From Melieria omissa (Eukaryota; Arthropoda; Insecta; Diptera; Ulidiidae), in assembly GCA_963971225.1 (NCBI GenBank), contig OZ020268.1, positions 127,038,787 through 127,102,786 on the forward strand: a DNA stretch of 64,000 nucleotides. Reading direction: 5' to 3'. This document shows, piece by piece, positions 24,329 to 34,802 of the stretch; position 1 is the first letter of the stretch; the number at the start of each line of letters is the position of its first letter. A model generated the notes under the pieces. It was given only the letters and a program-made list of their open reading frames with translations. It was not told the origin of the DNA and made no database searches. The position numbers and the translations under genes are program-made.

Positions 24329-25518
24329 AATTATTGAACAGAACAGTATTGAGGTTGTTCAGTATATCAAGGTTAACAGTTTTGTTCAAAAACTCGTTTT
24401 ATTTGCTCAAAATACACTTTTTGTTTTTTGCTTGAAATTGCTTCCAAAATGTTGTTCAATATTTCGTCGGCTCAGAAAACGTTCCATTGAGCCTGGTAAG
24501 ACATACGACATTTGTTTTCTCAGGCGACGATTTAGAGGTCCCATGTCAAAATTTGGGTGTTCACTATATCGAGGTATTCACTATATGGGGTGTTTACTAT
24601 ACCCGGACACTGCTGTATATACAAATATACGAGGCCTGGTTTAAGATGACTTTTTAAGGGCTTACTTTCTTTTTTTTTTGCTAAGGTTTTTCTAAATGTG
24701 CTGACATGTATCTAGTTTTCCTCTTTTTAAGAGACCTTATTTCCTTAATGAATAATTTAACTAACTTGTAACTAACATGTGAAAAGAGGTTTGGATATCC
24801 AATTATTGGAACATGCCGGATCCCATAAAGCAAGTTTTTATTTGGAAAGACGCTGATGGCAGGAATGCAAACGATGTTTCAAAATAGCTTTGGCTTTTTG
24901 CCGCATCTGGCATCACTATTCGCCAAATGGTTCTGTCCAAGGCGAATTGAATTTACTTTGGGTTCTGCGGTCTGTTTGCTCGCCACTGATGCCAAATTCG
25001 TGCGAAATTTAGTGCCTTTTGATAATCCAAGCGCGGAAATGTTGAGTTTGGCGTTTGGTGCGTGTTTTAGTGCTTTGTTTTTAATTTTTAAGACACCAAG
25101 ACTAATTCTTGCTAAGAAAATAAATTTAAATGTTGTTTATAATGCAGTGTTATGCAACACTATATTTCATTTAACAACTATACAACACTGAAATGTTGGA
25201 TCATTATTTGGAAATTACATGGAAACTAAAGCGATGCTCATTGCCTGAATTGCTACTTGGACCACGATTGCCACTAATTTGCAAAAGTCTTCCTAGTATG
25301 TTACACGGAACTTTGAGATAACTAACAAAATTTGCTTATTTTTTGCTTTTGTGGTTTTTTAGTAGAAAACGCGGTTTTTAGTGCTTTCTAAAAATGAAAG
25401 TTGGCAACACCTTCGCGCGCGCCCAGCACTTTCCTTGTTTTGTTTTGTTTACATTCGTAGTTGTTAGTGTCAGTCGCTGAGTCCTTGCTATATACAATTG
25501 CACGAAGTGATTTATTTG

Positions 25519-25615
25519 TTAGATTTTATTTAATAATTAATAATAATTGATTGGCACGACAGCCCGCTTACGCGAGACTAAGGACTAGCTTCCCGCAGAT
25601 TTTAGATTTTATTTA
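25519..25615 (-). mobile_element. 69-bp retroposon scrap with 14-bp target duplication
   Basis: TTAGATTTTATTTA occurs at 25519-25532 and 25602-25615 and brackets 69 bp. Read on the minus strand the insert starts GCGGGAAGCTAGTCCTTAGT a few bases in and ends in a TAATTATTATTAATTATT-type tail, as expected for the severely 5'-truncated 3' end of a non-LTR retrotransposon (or a SINE). It lies just before a good acceptor (ACATTGCAG, ending 25623) upstream of the MADF start, so it may sit in a 5' UTR intron. Confidence 0.6.
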
Positions 25616-25637
25616 CATTGCAGTAAATCCATAAAAG

Positions 25638-26449
25638 ATGTCCTCGCCGCAGAACTCGCACGCAGACTTGGACAGTAAACTGGTGGACTTGGTGCGCGCC
25701 AATCCGCTTCTATACGAGAAGGAGGTTCGCAGCAGCCCGTACGAGTCGATGAAGCGGAAAATAGAACTCTGGAAGAGTATAGCCACGTCGCTGGGTGTCG
25801 AAAGTGCGTACACAGCGCCGTTTGGCGTCTGTTTAGTCATCAAGTGATGAAACTCCCGCTTGTTTGTTTCCGCAGGCAAGTACTGCATAACACGTTGGAA
25901 GAATTTGCGCGACAAATTCCGGCGCGAGTTGGAGAAAGCTCACGAAATGGAGCGGAAATCAGGCGGCGCCAAGGCTGCGAAAGGATCAACTTGGCATTTG
26001 CTGGAGAAAATGCGCTTTTTGGAAAGTCACATCAAACACTATGGGTAAATGTGGGCTATGTCCAATAGATCGGCTTAGATTTGTAAACGGTATTTCACAG
26101 GCAGCACAACACGAAGAGTTCAGCCCGGCAGACTACCGCCAGCTGGAATGAAATGGACGCCGAGCAACTAATCGAACAAATAACACACGAAGACGATCCA
26201 CTGCAAGAGGCCATGGACGAGCAAAGCATTGCTGAAAATAAGGAGGCGACGGGTGCCGCCAGCACCAGCAATACGGATTCGGCGAGCAGTGGGCCTGTGG
26301 GTGCAGTGAATATGAAACGCATTGAAACGCTTCTAGAAGGGCTGGACCCGCAGAATCGCTTAAAAGCAGAAAAGCGAATTGTTGCCTACCTGTGCAAGTG
26401 CCAATTGAAGTCGCTCAATAACGAAAACGTCGATGATGTTGTCGTTTAA
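25638..26449 (+). CDS. MADF domain protein with BESS-like C-terminus
   Basis: Three exons: 25638-25803, 25876-26044 and 26101-26449; phases 1 and 2; 227 residues. The MADF (Myb/SANT-like) domain covers about residues 10-105: LVDLVRANPLLYEKEVRSS, then the Trp-centred helices ELWKSIATSLGV and CITRWKNLRDKFRREL. After an acidic, Ser/Ala-rich linker the C-terminus (KRIETLLEGLDPQNRLKAEK) resembles the BESS protein-interaction motif. MADF-BESS proteins (such as Adf-1 relatives) bind DNA and regulate transcription in flies, where the family is expanded. The start is a good ATG (AAAAGATG) right after a possible UTR acceptor. Confidence 0.9.
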
Positions 26450-28846
26450 AGCAAAAGTTCTTGTATTATGTATTTTATTTCGCGTTATTCCTGGTTTTGC
26501 GATTCTTGATGCGGTTAAAAATAGTAGCCTTAACAAAAAATGTGACCAAATTGAGCAAAACGTTTTTCTATTCAACAATAATTTAATTCAGTTAGTTCAA
26601 TTTCCAAAAGGCAAGTCAATTCAAATACATAAATCCTTATCCATGGAAACATGTTGTTTTTTTTGGAATGTGATAAAATGAAGCAAATCCCTAACCCTGG
26701 CATACTAATATTGTTTAGCAAGACTAATATTAGTATTCCAATAAATGCCTGCAATGGGGACTTGAGTTTTCTGACCAGTGCCAGAGCACTGCTAACACAG
26801 CAAATTTTAACATTAACTTTAATACATATTTTTGTTTAATGAGCATGGTCGACGCTTATCAATCAACATCCTTAAATTAGATATTGGCTAGAAGAAAGTT
26901 GTTTTAAATCGTCCATGCTTAATGTACATACTTGTTCCGGCACGGAGCTTTCGCACGGATACACAGGGGTGTTCGACCGCATACTCAAAGCGGCGATATC
27001 GATTTCTTCAGATTAAATTGGAAGCCATATTTAATTGTTGTATTGAATGAATGATACGACGTCAATTCGTGAGTATGCGAGTAGACTTGTAGCTAGTGAA
27101 TGCGCACACGGACAATGAGCCTTAGCTGACTGTCCAATGCGAGGGCAGCACGTTGCACAGCAGTTTGCTGCGGCGGCAGCAGTTTATATGAAACAACAAC
27201 AAAAGCGCATTCGCGAAGGTTGGTTTTTGACGGAGTTTTTTAGGTCTCATGTTGACTCCATTCACTGAGAAATTATAATTTCGTTAGAACTTCTTTTGCA
27301 ATTAACTCCAAGCGGGTACAATACACACAAATTAAAAATTTATCTCTACAATTGGATTTAAATTTATTAGACGCAACAACACAAGCAACAGCACACACGT
27401 CACTTATCGCTGCTGTCGCTTTGCAAATGCACTAATAGACACCAGTTTATCGATTGATTTCAAAAAAAATCAATACTTGAGAAGTTATAATAAGCGGTAA
27501 GCGCTTAGATCTCGTTTAATAGATTTAATCTTCTTTGGTAAATTGGGTTCACAGCTGCAGCAGGTTTTTGAAATTGCTTTCAGTTCAAATTTAAAGTACA
27601 ACTGCTGCCATAGCAGCCATGTAGAGCAGGGTGGCGGGCACGGAAGTGTGCTGAAAATCGATGCCTATGCCAAAAACTTGTCATGGGAACAATTTGCGAA
27701 ATTATCGTTAGCGGAGCACTTCAAGCTCTTATTGTCCACAACAACAATCAGAATTATTGTTTACGAGAGGAAACCTTCCGCTAAAACCTGGTGTTATTTC
27801 ACAGTTTTTCAATTTTGACCCGCGCAAACTTGGTGGCACTTCTTACAGTTGTGATTTTTGTTTTGGTGGAATAAAAAGTCGTTGCTTTTATCGTTGCTGT
27901 CTGTCGCTTTCGCGGTCGTCGCTGCTGCTGCTGTTAGTACCGCACGGTAGTCGGTGTAAAAGTGTTTGAGAGTCCTTGTAGTCCACCTCTTTTGTGTGTG
28001 TGAGCGCGCTTCAGTCCTTTTGCGCTCATATTGTCGAGTTGAGAGTAAGTTAAATGCCGCGTTTATTTTCTCTTTCACCACCGCCACCACGAACAACAAC
28101 AATAAAGGTTCAGTGACAGCAACAACGCACCCAAAGAAATAAACAAATTTTTATGGGAGCACACCGCGGTAACCGGCGCAAAGGGCAAATTGAAAACACT
28201 ACTACAAACCAATACAAATAGCAAATAACAAACAAAATGCGCGCACCCTTTCTCCGCAAGAATATGCAGAAGCTGTAGCTTGAACTTTTGTGTGACTCTG
28301 TTTGTCTGTTGCCTGTTGTTTCCGCTGCAACATCACTCAATCCGTATGTTTCCAGCCATTCTCGCAGTTCTTATTATCTCCATCATGATTCACATCAATT
28401 TGCTTGATGTGAGCGCGCGCAAATACCGTCGCTCATACAGCTGCCTATCGCGTTGCCACTTTTGCAATAAGCGATATATCGATTTCTATTGAAAGCCCCT
28501 TGTTCGGCATTTGATAATACTTGGGGCTGGAGTGTGTTCTCATATATCTGAATTCTGCCGTTAATTTAGTCAAAAGACCATACAGTTCGCACACTGTACA
28601 ACTTAAAAATCTCAAATCAGAAACTGTGGAGCCTGCAGAAGCAGCGCAATTAGCGTAAAAGCAAGCATAGAGAAAAATAAATTTTTGGGAAATTTTTAGT
28701 TATGATTCTTTTGTATTTAGTGTGCGAATGGTTGGTCAAGTGCGAAATCAGGAAGTGTGGTATGCAAAACAGTTCACGTTAAATTTTTTCGTTCAATTCA
28801 TTATTTTTAATTCTTTAGCAAAAATAAAAATATGTATGTATTTATA
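26450..28846. other. Intergenic region between MADF (+) and PUS7 3' end (-)
   Basis: Contains the MADF 3' UTR at its start and the PUS7 3' UTR at its end. Short open frames at 27543-27818 and 28280-28492 have no family features. CGATATCGATT (26993-27003) and GATATATCGATTTC (28474-28487) are DRE-like but not near a mapped start. No gene supported. Confidence 0.4.
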
Positions 28847-31424
28847 TTACTCTTCCACTGAAACTGCGGCGGCCTCATCAGATCGCAGTTTTTTTACATC
28901 AGCGGGCGCTTCTTCCTCTGCATTCTCCTCCGCTCCCACTAAATTAGCGGCTTTGCGTTTTTCTGATGGCATCTGTGCGGGCTCTACTTCCTCCGTCTTA
29001 TTCTCTTTTTCGGTCATTTTTTGCAATTCGCACTGCTCCAGTTGCGTCTGTTGCGCTGCTGAAGTGTCCGTCTTCAGCAGCTCCCGCAGTAACATAGTAG
29101 CGTACACCGATGTAGGCAAACAGAAATCCAAAAGCAGTGCTCTGAATTTCCCTTCTGTTGCCTTTTTGCACTCTTTCTTGTTTAACAACTCCCAATCGGA
29201 GGCAATAAGCGAGCAATCTGTGCTGTCGTACGTACAAAATTCCCAGCTCATCTCTTTTGGTTGTATTAATATTTTGCGGTACGCGCCTGCCATGGCAAAG
29301 GTCTTTACGTTGTGTCGCAATTTCTCCGAGGAGAGGCCGTACTGCTGCATAATTTCCTCGTACCAGTCGCCAACAGCATTGTTAGGGTAGGTTATATCGT
29401 AGCCCGGAAGTGGTAGTACCACGTCAAAAAGCGTGTAATTCCCACTAGCTACCTCCTCGGCAGTCAACGCTTTCACTTTACGCTTGAAGGTCGACTCGTT
29501 GGAGGTATTAGTTGTGGTTGCTTCATCAACACTTTCTCCTTCACATTTCTCGTTTTCAACTTCATCGTCTTCATTAGTAACAGCAATCTGTTCGGTGTCT
29601 ACGTCCAGCTCGTATTTGTTGCGATATACCAAATCGCCGACCATTAGCATCAAGCCAAATTCTTTGATGCGACGCGAAGCGACTCGATTGAAGATTAGAC
29701 TTTGCAAAGCGTGAGGATACAGCAACAGCATATTCCGTGGTATCTGTGAATATTTGAATAAATTAGACTTTTTCAGAGAACACGGAAACTTGTTGAGGTA
29801 AACCTTGCGCAGTGCCGCGGCATAATCATTTTCGCCATACTGTGCCAAGCCGTCAAGTAGCCGCTTTTCAATAAACTTATCATTCCAAAACATGGCCGCA
29901 GCAGCAGCGGAATTGCGCTCCTTCCACCACATTTCACGTATCTTGCACATGAAAGGCAAATCATTGTCACGTGGTTTTAAAATTAATTCGCATGCCTGTA
30001 TGGATGAGAAAACTATGAAACACTATGATCTGAACTGTAGCTAAACATCCCCTCTCACCGTTTTATAGTCGGACTTTAGTAAAGCCACACCCACCTCATA
30101 TGTGGGCACGGCTGCACAGTTGCCAAAGCGTTGCAGACCAAAGTAGTTAATGAAGCCGTGCTCCCGTACGGCTTCAAGCGACCGCTCAATCTGCTGTTGT
30201 TCGCCGTCAATGTGGCGCAGTGCTATGCGAAAACGATTACCCTTTAAATCACCGAGCTTCAGCACTTCGTTACCAAACTCGAAGTTGCCCACGTGTACAT
30301 TGTGCACTGAGCGGGCGGCACGCACAATCTGCGCCGGAATGCGGCGCTTGATGCAGAACTTTTGTGTGGTCTTGGCACGTTTGTCCTTTGTACCGCAATA
30401 GTTTACTTGCGATGGGCGCGTACTGCAAGACAGCCAAGGCAAGAATTAGTTATTAAATAATTACCAAAAACGAACAGAGGACAAAAATGTGTTTGTTACT
30501 TTAAGCGCGTCGCCAGCGCTGCCGCCACTTCGCTGGTGTCCAGATTTTCTTTGTGCACCAGAAAATAAACATATTCCCCCGGGAAGGTCCAGCGGGTGCG
30601 ATTCTCTCCTGTGCGATTAGATCATTGTAACTCTGCCGTCCAACACATACGAGTTGCGCTTAACTACCTTTACCACCTATAGGCTTCATTATTTTAATGA
30701 GCTTCTGCTCCTTGCCGTCCACTTGCTCATTCACAGTGGTGCTAACCAATTTACCGGCAAATACTTGCTTCAGCACTTTGTGAATTTGTGTACGCTTGTT
30801 CTTGTCCAGGTCGCTGACTTCGATTTCGATGGGTTGAACATGAGCATCCTTGGGCCGTGCTAAGGACAAAGCAGTGATCTTTTCCCACATTTCAGCATTG
30901 ATTACTTCGCTTAATTCCGCACGCGCAGCAGAAACTTCCTCAGCGCTCAAAGCTTTTGAAATTAATCATTTAAAAATTATCTTCCCACCTGACATTAAAT
31001 TGGTTACATATATCTAAGTCTTACATTCCTCTTCCACTTGCGGAACTTCCAAATCAGTTAACCTCAACACTTTGCCACTGCGGTCGATTTCATTCACATG
31101 AAAGTCGGAAAAACGTGACTTCACCACACCCGTGAATCCAGCGGTTTTGCTTACGAACTCTGTAATGCCAACTTGATCCTCGCGCAGGCTCACCTTCTGC
31201 ACCGCATCCTGTCTGAGGCAGTGAACGTTTAACGACATTTATACATATCTATTCGTATTTGAAGCATCAAAATGATTTTACTTGCGGTGCGCATTGGTTT
31301 GGGGTTTTTCGCCGCCAGCCTTCGCCCCATTTCTACTCGAATTTCCACGTTTACGCCAGTTTTCCTTCTTGTAAGGCTGTTGATTTCGATGCCTGTTGTT
31401 TTTGTGTTTTGGTTCCTTTCCCAT
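28847..31424 (-). CDS. PUS7: TruD-family tRNA/mRNA pseudouridine synthase (PUS7 homologue)
   Basis: Six exons on the minus strand: 31282-31424, 31025-31212, 30668-30952, 30500-30608, 30059-30422, 28847-29995; phases consistent; 745 residues. A basic N-terminus ([20 protein letters not shown]) leads into the conserved [10 protein letters not shown] motif. The catalytic Asp is in [16 protein letters not shown] (about residue 255), and [11 protein letters not shown] is the second TruD signature. The long C-terminal exon holds the TRUD insertion domain (acidic [14 protein letters not shown] loop) and a Glu/Ala-rich tail. The enzyme isomerises uridine to pseudouridine in UNUAR contexts of tRNA, snRNA and mRNA. 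The exon 3 acceptor (TTTCAAAAG) is weak; the others are good. It is divergently arranged with Nelf-E. Confidence 0.93.
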
Positions 31425-31719
31425 TTCAAATTAGAAGCAAATACGAGTTCAGCCAGATACTAATAACACCAGAACAAATGAAGACTATTTGCCAACGAAG
31501 AAGTCGCAACACATGGGAGCTAAGCACAGGAATGGCACTCAATACGAATTACTTTCATTACTTTCAACAAACACCAAATTCGGTTGCGGAAACCCTACTC
31601 ATGCGATAACATATACAAATTCAGCTCATAATATATTCCCGATGTAAGACTTTTAGACTCATGCTTGAATAAAGTATCATACAACTTTGAATCTTCCATT
31701 TATAATTAAAACTATAAAC

Positions 31720-31873
31720 CATGATACAAAAATCAAAAAAAGTCAAAATTATTTCATTAGTCATGGTTTAATGTGATAGATGAATAATTTTGACTTGAAA
31801 CAACTTTGAAAGCAATATGTATATATATATTTGTATATTATTATTATATGTATATATATATTTTTGTATCATG
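31720..31873. mobile_element. 154-bp MITE related to the copy at 1853-2121
   Basis: It starts CATGATACAAAAATC and ends in the inverse TATTTTTGTATCATG. The 14-bp terminus is the same as in the element at 1853-2121. The flanking octamers CTATAAAC and GTAATAAC agree at only 6 of 8 positions, so the target duplication has decayed or shifted. Inside, AAGTCAAAATTATT (31739-31752) is inverted at 31784-31797, and the right half is TATATA-rich. No coding content. Confidence 0.65.
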
Positions 31874-32323
31874 GTAATAACACAGAAATTAAATTATTCG
31901 GCATAAATTATCATTTCAATAAACCAATCTAAATCAGCAATTATTTTCCGACGACATTAACTGGTTCAATTGTAAACTTGGTTGTGTGGAACATTAAAAA
32001 AGGTCAGATAGTCAATAGACCTTTGTTTTGAAGGGATCCAACGACAGTTGAGTGGTGTCGAGGTGTCACTTCTGCATTAAATATACTTAGTAATGTTAGC
32101 TAGTATCTGTAATGTGAACTTACAACCCAAGACTATTTGATTATTTATTAGAAGGCACCAAAGAAGAAACCAAAATTGCATATGTAAAGTGTGAACAAAG
32201 TCGATTTATTTGCAGTAATTTAGGCCAGATATCATTTAAGCCATAAAAGACATAATACTTAAAACCAGTATGTATTGAAAATTTTGGAAACCCCGATAAC
32301 AAACAACAGTTCTGTGTGTGAAC

Positions 32324-32363
32324 GGCCAATGCATAGTGAAATTAATTTCACTATGGGCCAATG
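32324..32363. repeat. 24-bp perfect palindrome bracketed by 8-bp direct repeats
   Basis: Half-site CATAGTGAAATT is followed directly by its reverse complement (32332-32355). GGCCAATG stands immediately before (32324-32331) and after (32356-32363). This is the structure of a transposon insertion reduced to its two 12-bp termini with an 8-bp target duplication, or of a regulatory palindrome that happens to lie between repeats. It lies in the Nelf-E promoter. Confidence 0.8.
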
Positions 32364-32500
32364 CTGTTCAGCTGGTGACCTAATAAATTAACCTGGCATC
32401 ACTGGAGTCCATCGGGTTGAGTTGGCCCCACTGTATCAAGTGAAAGATAAAAGTTACAACATTTGTTGTGTATTTAAATCCCATTCAAAAACTATTTATT

Positions 32501-33732
32501 ATGGTTTACATCCATTTTCCTTCAAACTTAACGGAGGAGGAGCACATGCTCCAGGCCAAATATCAGAAGCTTAAGAAGAAGGTACCATGGTGCACCGTCT
32601 TAGTTGACAGATAAGCGTAATTTTGCTTAATTGCTACCACACAGAAAAAGGCACTTCAGGCACTGAAAGCGCCCAAGCAGGAACCTGAAAAACCGCTCAC
32701 ACTGAAGCGACCAACCGACGCACGTGACGCTCGAGAAGTGGCACGCAAACTGATCAAAAGTGGCGCGATTCCCGCTATACAAAAGCAGCAAACCAAGCAG
32801 GACCAGACCTCATTCAAGCGTCCCAAAGGCCAGGAGCGCAAACGTGTGCCCGAGGCTAGCGTTGCCGCGTACCAACCCTTCTCGTCGACCCAAAATGATG
32901 TGGCACAGGAGACCATCATCAGCGAAATTATCAAAGAGGAGCCACGCATACAGAATCTCTACCAGCACTTTGCAACCGAGCGCGATCGCGAGGAGTGTGG
33001 GCTCAACGACAAGACCGCACTGGACCCCACTCAGCCGGAGAAGCCGCGTGCCGGCAACACGATATTCGTGTCAGGCAACAAGGTCACTGAGGAATTCCTG
33101 AAAAAAACTTTCAACGATTACGGTACCATCGTCAACGTATCAATGGAAATCGAAAAGGGGTTAGCAGCCATGCGATTTTTTAATATATGACTAGACTGAT
33201 TTTGTAATATTTGTCGCACAATTATAGGCGCGGCTTTGTGACATTTGCCAAGCCGGAGTCGGCGGATCGCGCCATTGCCGAAATGCACAGTAAGAATGTG
33301 AACGGCATCAATCTTCAAGTGCAGCTGGCGCGTCGACAGCCACAAATTGAACCCATCAATGATGCCTCCTCATCGGCGGTGTGGTCGTCAATTGGTATGA
33401 ATTTATGGCATAGGCTCAGTTTGTCTAGACGACTCTTCTGGTTGAAGCGAGTAGTAGTATTAATAAAGCCCTGAATATAAGGAAGCTGTAGACTACTACT
33501 ACTCCCAGTAGTACTTGTCATTCCAAGTATACTCTCTGTATCTGGTAAATGACATTCAGTATTACGGCTAGAAGAATAAAGTGTCGGCAAAAAAACAGCC
33601 CTATTTAAGTCTGCGTATAACGCTCTGACTACAATTTGAATTTTTCTTGCAGCTGCTAGTAAATCGCAAAAGGGCAGCCATAAGGATCGCCGAGAAATGG
33701 TCCAATACGACGAGGACTTTCTGCTTCAGTAA
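32501..33732 (+). CDS. Nelf-E: Negative elongation factor E (NELF-E)
   Basis: Four exons: 32501-32581, 32645-33159, 33228-33394 and 33653-33732; all junctions keep phase; 280 residues. The start MVYIHFPSNLTEEEHMLQAK is the leucine-zipper-like N-terminal NELF-binding region. After a linker comes one RRM: NTIFVSGN (RNP2) and RGFVTFAK (RNP1, split by intron 2), ending in INLQVQLARRQ. The C-terminus DEDFLLQ is acidic. NELF-E is the RNA-binding subunit of NELF, which with DSIF holds RNA polymerase II in promoter-proximal pause and is released by P-TEFb. The fly protein lacks the long RD repeat of mammals, as here. The intron 2 donor (AAGG|GTTAGC) is non-consensus at +3/+4 but required by phase and by the RRM. 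Confidence 0.95.
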
Positions 33733-33867
33733 ATCCGTTTCGACAGCTTTCAACTTTAGTAAGTAGTTGTCCATGAGTTTTATACCACAACATACGATCG
33801 TAAAAATTAAAAACACCTGTGTCGTTTGCACAAAGTTGCTTTATTTGAAAAAAATGACACTTTTGGT

Positions 33868-33873
33868 AATAAA
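33868..33873 (+). terminator. Nelf-E polyadenylation signal
   Basis: AATAAA lies 136 bases after the Nelf-E stop codon and is the first consensus hexamer on the plus strand there. Confidence 0.55.
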
Positions 33874-34102
33874 TTTATTTCGGATAGAAATATGTACTAA
33901 AAATCAACAATAAATAAAAACATAACAAAAAATCATAACTAACTTGTATGATAGAATAAATAACGATACATGATTGACACAACGTAAGGCATAACAGTTA
34001 TGGACACGAACGACCTGCCCCCTAAAAAAGGAGCATCAGCTCGATGTTGAAAATGCTACCACGCTGTAGACAACTTCGAGTTGATTTGCCCAAATGGTTT
34101 TT

Positions 34103-34108
34103 TTTATT
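34103..34108 (-). terminator. Polyadenylation signal of the large minus-strand gene (candidate)
   Basis: TTTATT on the plus strand is AATAAA on the minus strand, about 700 bases past the stop at 34803. With this signal the gene would end about 230 bases short of the Nelf-E signal, so the convergent transcripts would not overlap. Confidence 0.45.
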
Positions 34109-34802
34109 TAGGCGCAAAGACGGGCGGACTTGGTCTACCTCCTCCTTTAAATAAAATTAGAATTAACTTTCTACAAATTAGCAGTTTTGTCGTTGGCTTG
34201 TAATCAAGTTGAGCGTAGTAACGTTGTCATACTTCCTGCGTTGCTTTGCAAAAATTTTATGTTTAGATTTAGCGATAGTATTTGAGAGAGGAGATAGTAG
34301 CAAATATAGCATTGGATAAGTATGGGAGGTCGTATGTGTTATGTTGTGATTGTGTGCTTGTATAAATAATTTATGGGTGTGTAAGTTGAGTCGGTCAGTG
34401 GCGGCGGCGCGATTGAAACGCCATCTACCACTACTTCTCATAGTTCTATTAAGTGTTACGAAAATATTCTCTTATGTTTTGCCCAAACGACTGCAGGCAC
34501 CAAGAGCAGTCGGCTAAAGCAGTTCGGTCTTCTCCTCTTCCGCTGGTGTGCTCGCAATGTACGGTGCGCGAGCGGCCTTAAAAACAACTGTAACATCTTA
34601 CATATTAGCATTAGATTTGGCTTCGAATTCGCTGAATTGAATTCACCTCGCCAAAGGACTCGTAAATTCGATTGCTTAAAAATTCTCCCGTTCGTTTTAC
34701 AGTACGTAGGTAAAAAATGTTAACTTAAAATGCAAAGTAACGGCCATTATTTGTTTGTGATCGTATTAAAAACAAAAAGTCTGGTTGAGTCGCTCCGCGC
34801 TC

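Larger units (their letters stand above)
23623..24614. mobile_element. Degenerate ~1-kb inverted-repeat element (outer)
   Basis: The left arm at 23623-23646 (GTGTCTGGATATAGTGAAC) and the right arm at 24592-24614, read in reverse (GTGTCCGGGTATAGTAAAC), match over about 23 bp with several mismatches. Near the right end the motif TTCACTATAT recurs at about 24559 and 24576, giving subterminal repeats. Such ends are typical of old TIR elements (Tc1/pogo- or hAT-like), but no clear target duplication or transposase remains. It encloses a second inverted-repeat element. Confidence 0.5.
22848..25637. other. Intergenic region between BTB-ZF (-) and MADF (+), with decayed elements
   Basis: Divergent 5' flanks. 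The first ~650 bp are GC-richer and contain AAATCGATAAATCG (23179-23192), similar to DRE-type housekeeping promoter elements, likely upstream of the BTB gene. 23.6-24.6 kb is repeat-derived (listed separately). 24650-25480 shows nothing I can assign. A TCAGTCG initiator-like motif at about 25470 is a plausible MADF start site. Confidence 0.5.
31425..32500. promoter_or_regulatory. Shared divergent promoter region of PUS7 (-) and Nelf-E (+)
   Basis: About 1.08 kb separates the two start codons, which point away from each other, so both promoters lie here. It contains a MITE (31720-31873) and, 146 bp before the Nelf-E ATG, a 24-bp perfect palindrome flanked by an 8-bp direct repeat. I cannot assign exact start sites. 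The short distance suggests possible co-regulation of two housekeeping RNA-related genes. Confidence 0.55.
33733..34802. other. Convergent 3' UTRs of Nelf-E and the large minus-strand gene
   Basis: No coding sequence supported. The AT-rich sequence holds both polyadenylation signals listed. A minus-strand 87-codon frame (34178-34441) lacks features and lies within the presumed 3' UTR. Confidence 0.5.

Noticed and set aside
24321..24644. 107-codon frame in the 24-kb repeat region
   Set aside because: Starts with TTG and runs across inverted-repeat ends of decayed elements.
26433..26681. Hydrophobic 82-codon frame after the MADF gene
   Set aside because: Overlaps the MADF stop region in another frame and lies in the 3' UTR; no acceptable start context.
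28280..28492. 70-codon frame with a hydrophobic N-terminus
   Set aside because: The start codon is not a convincing ATG and the downstream sequence shows no domain; AT-rich chance frame more likely.
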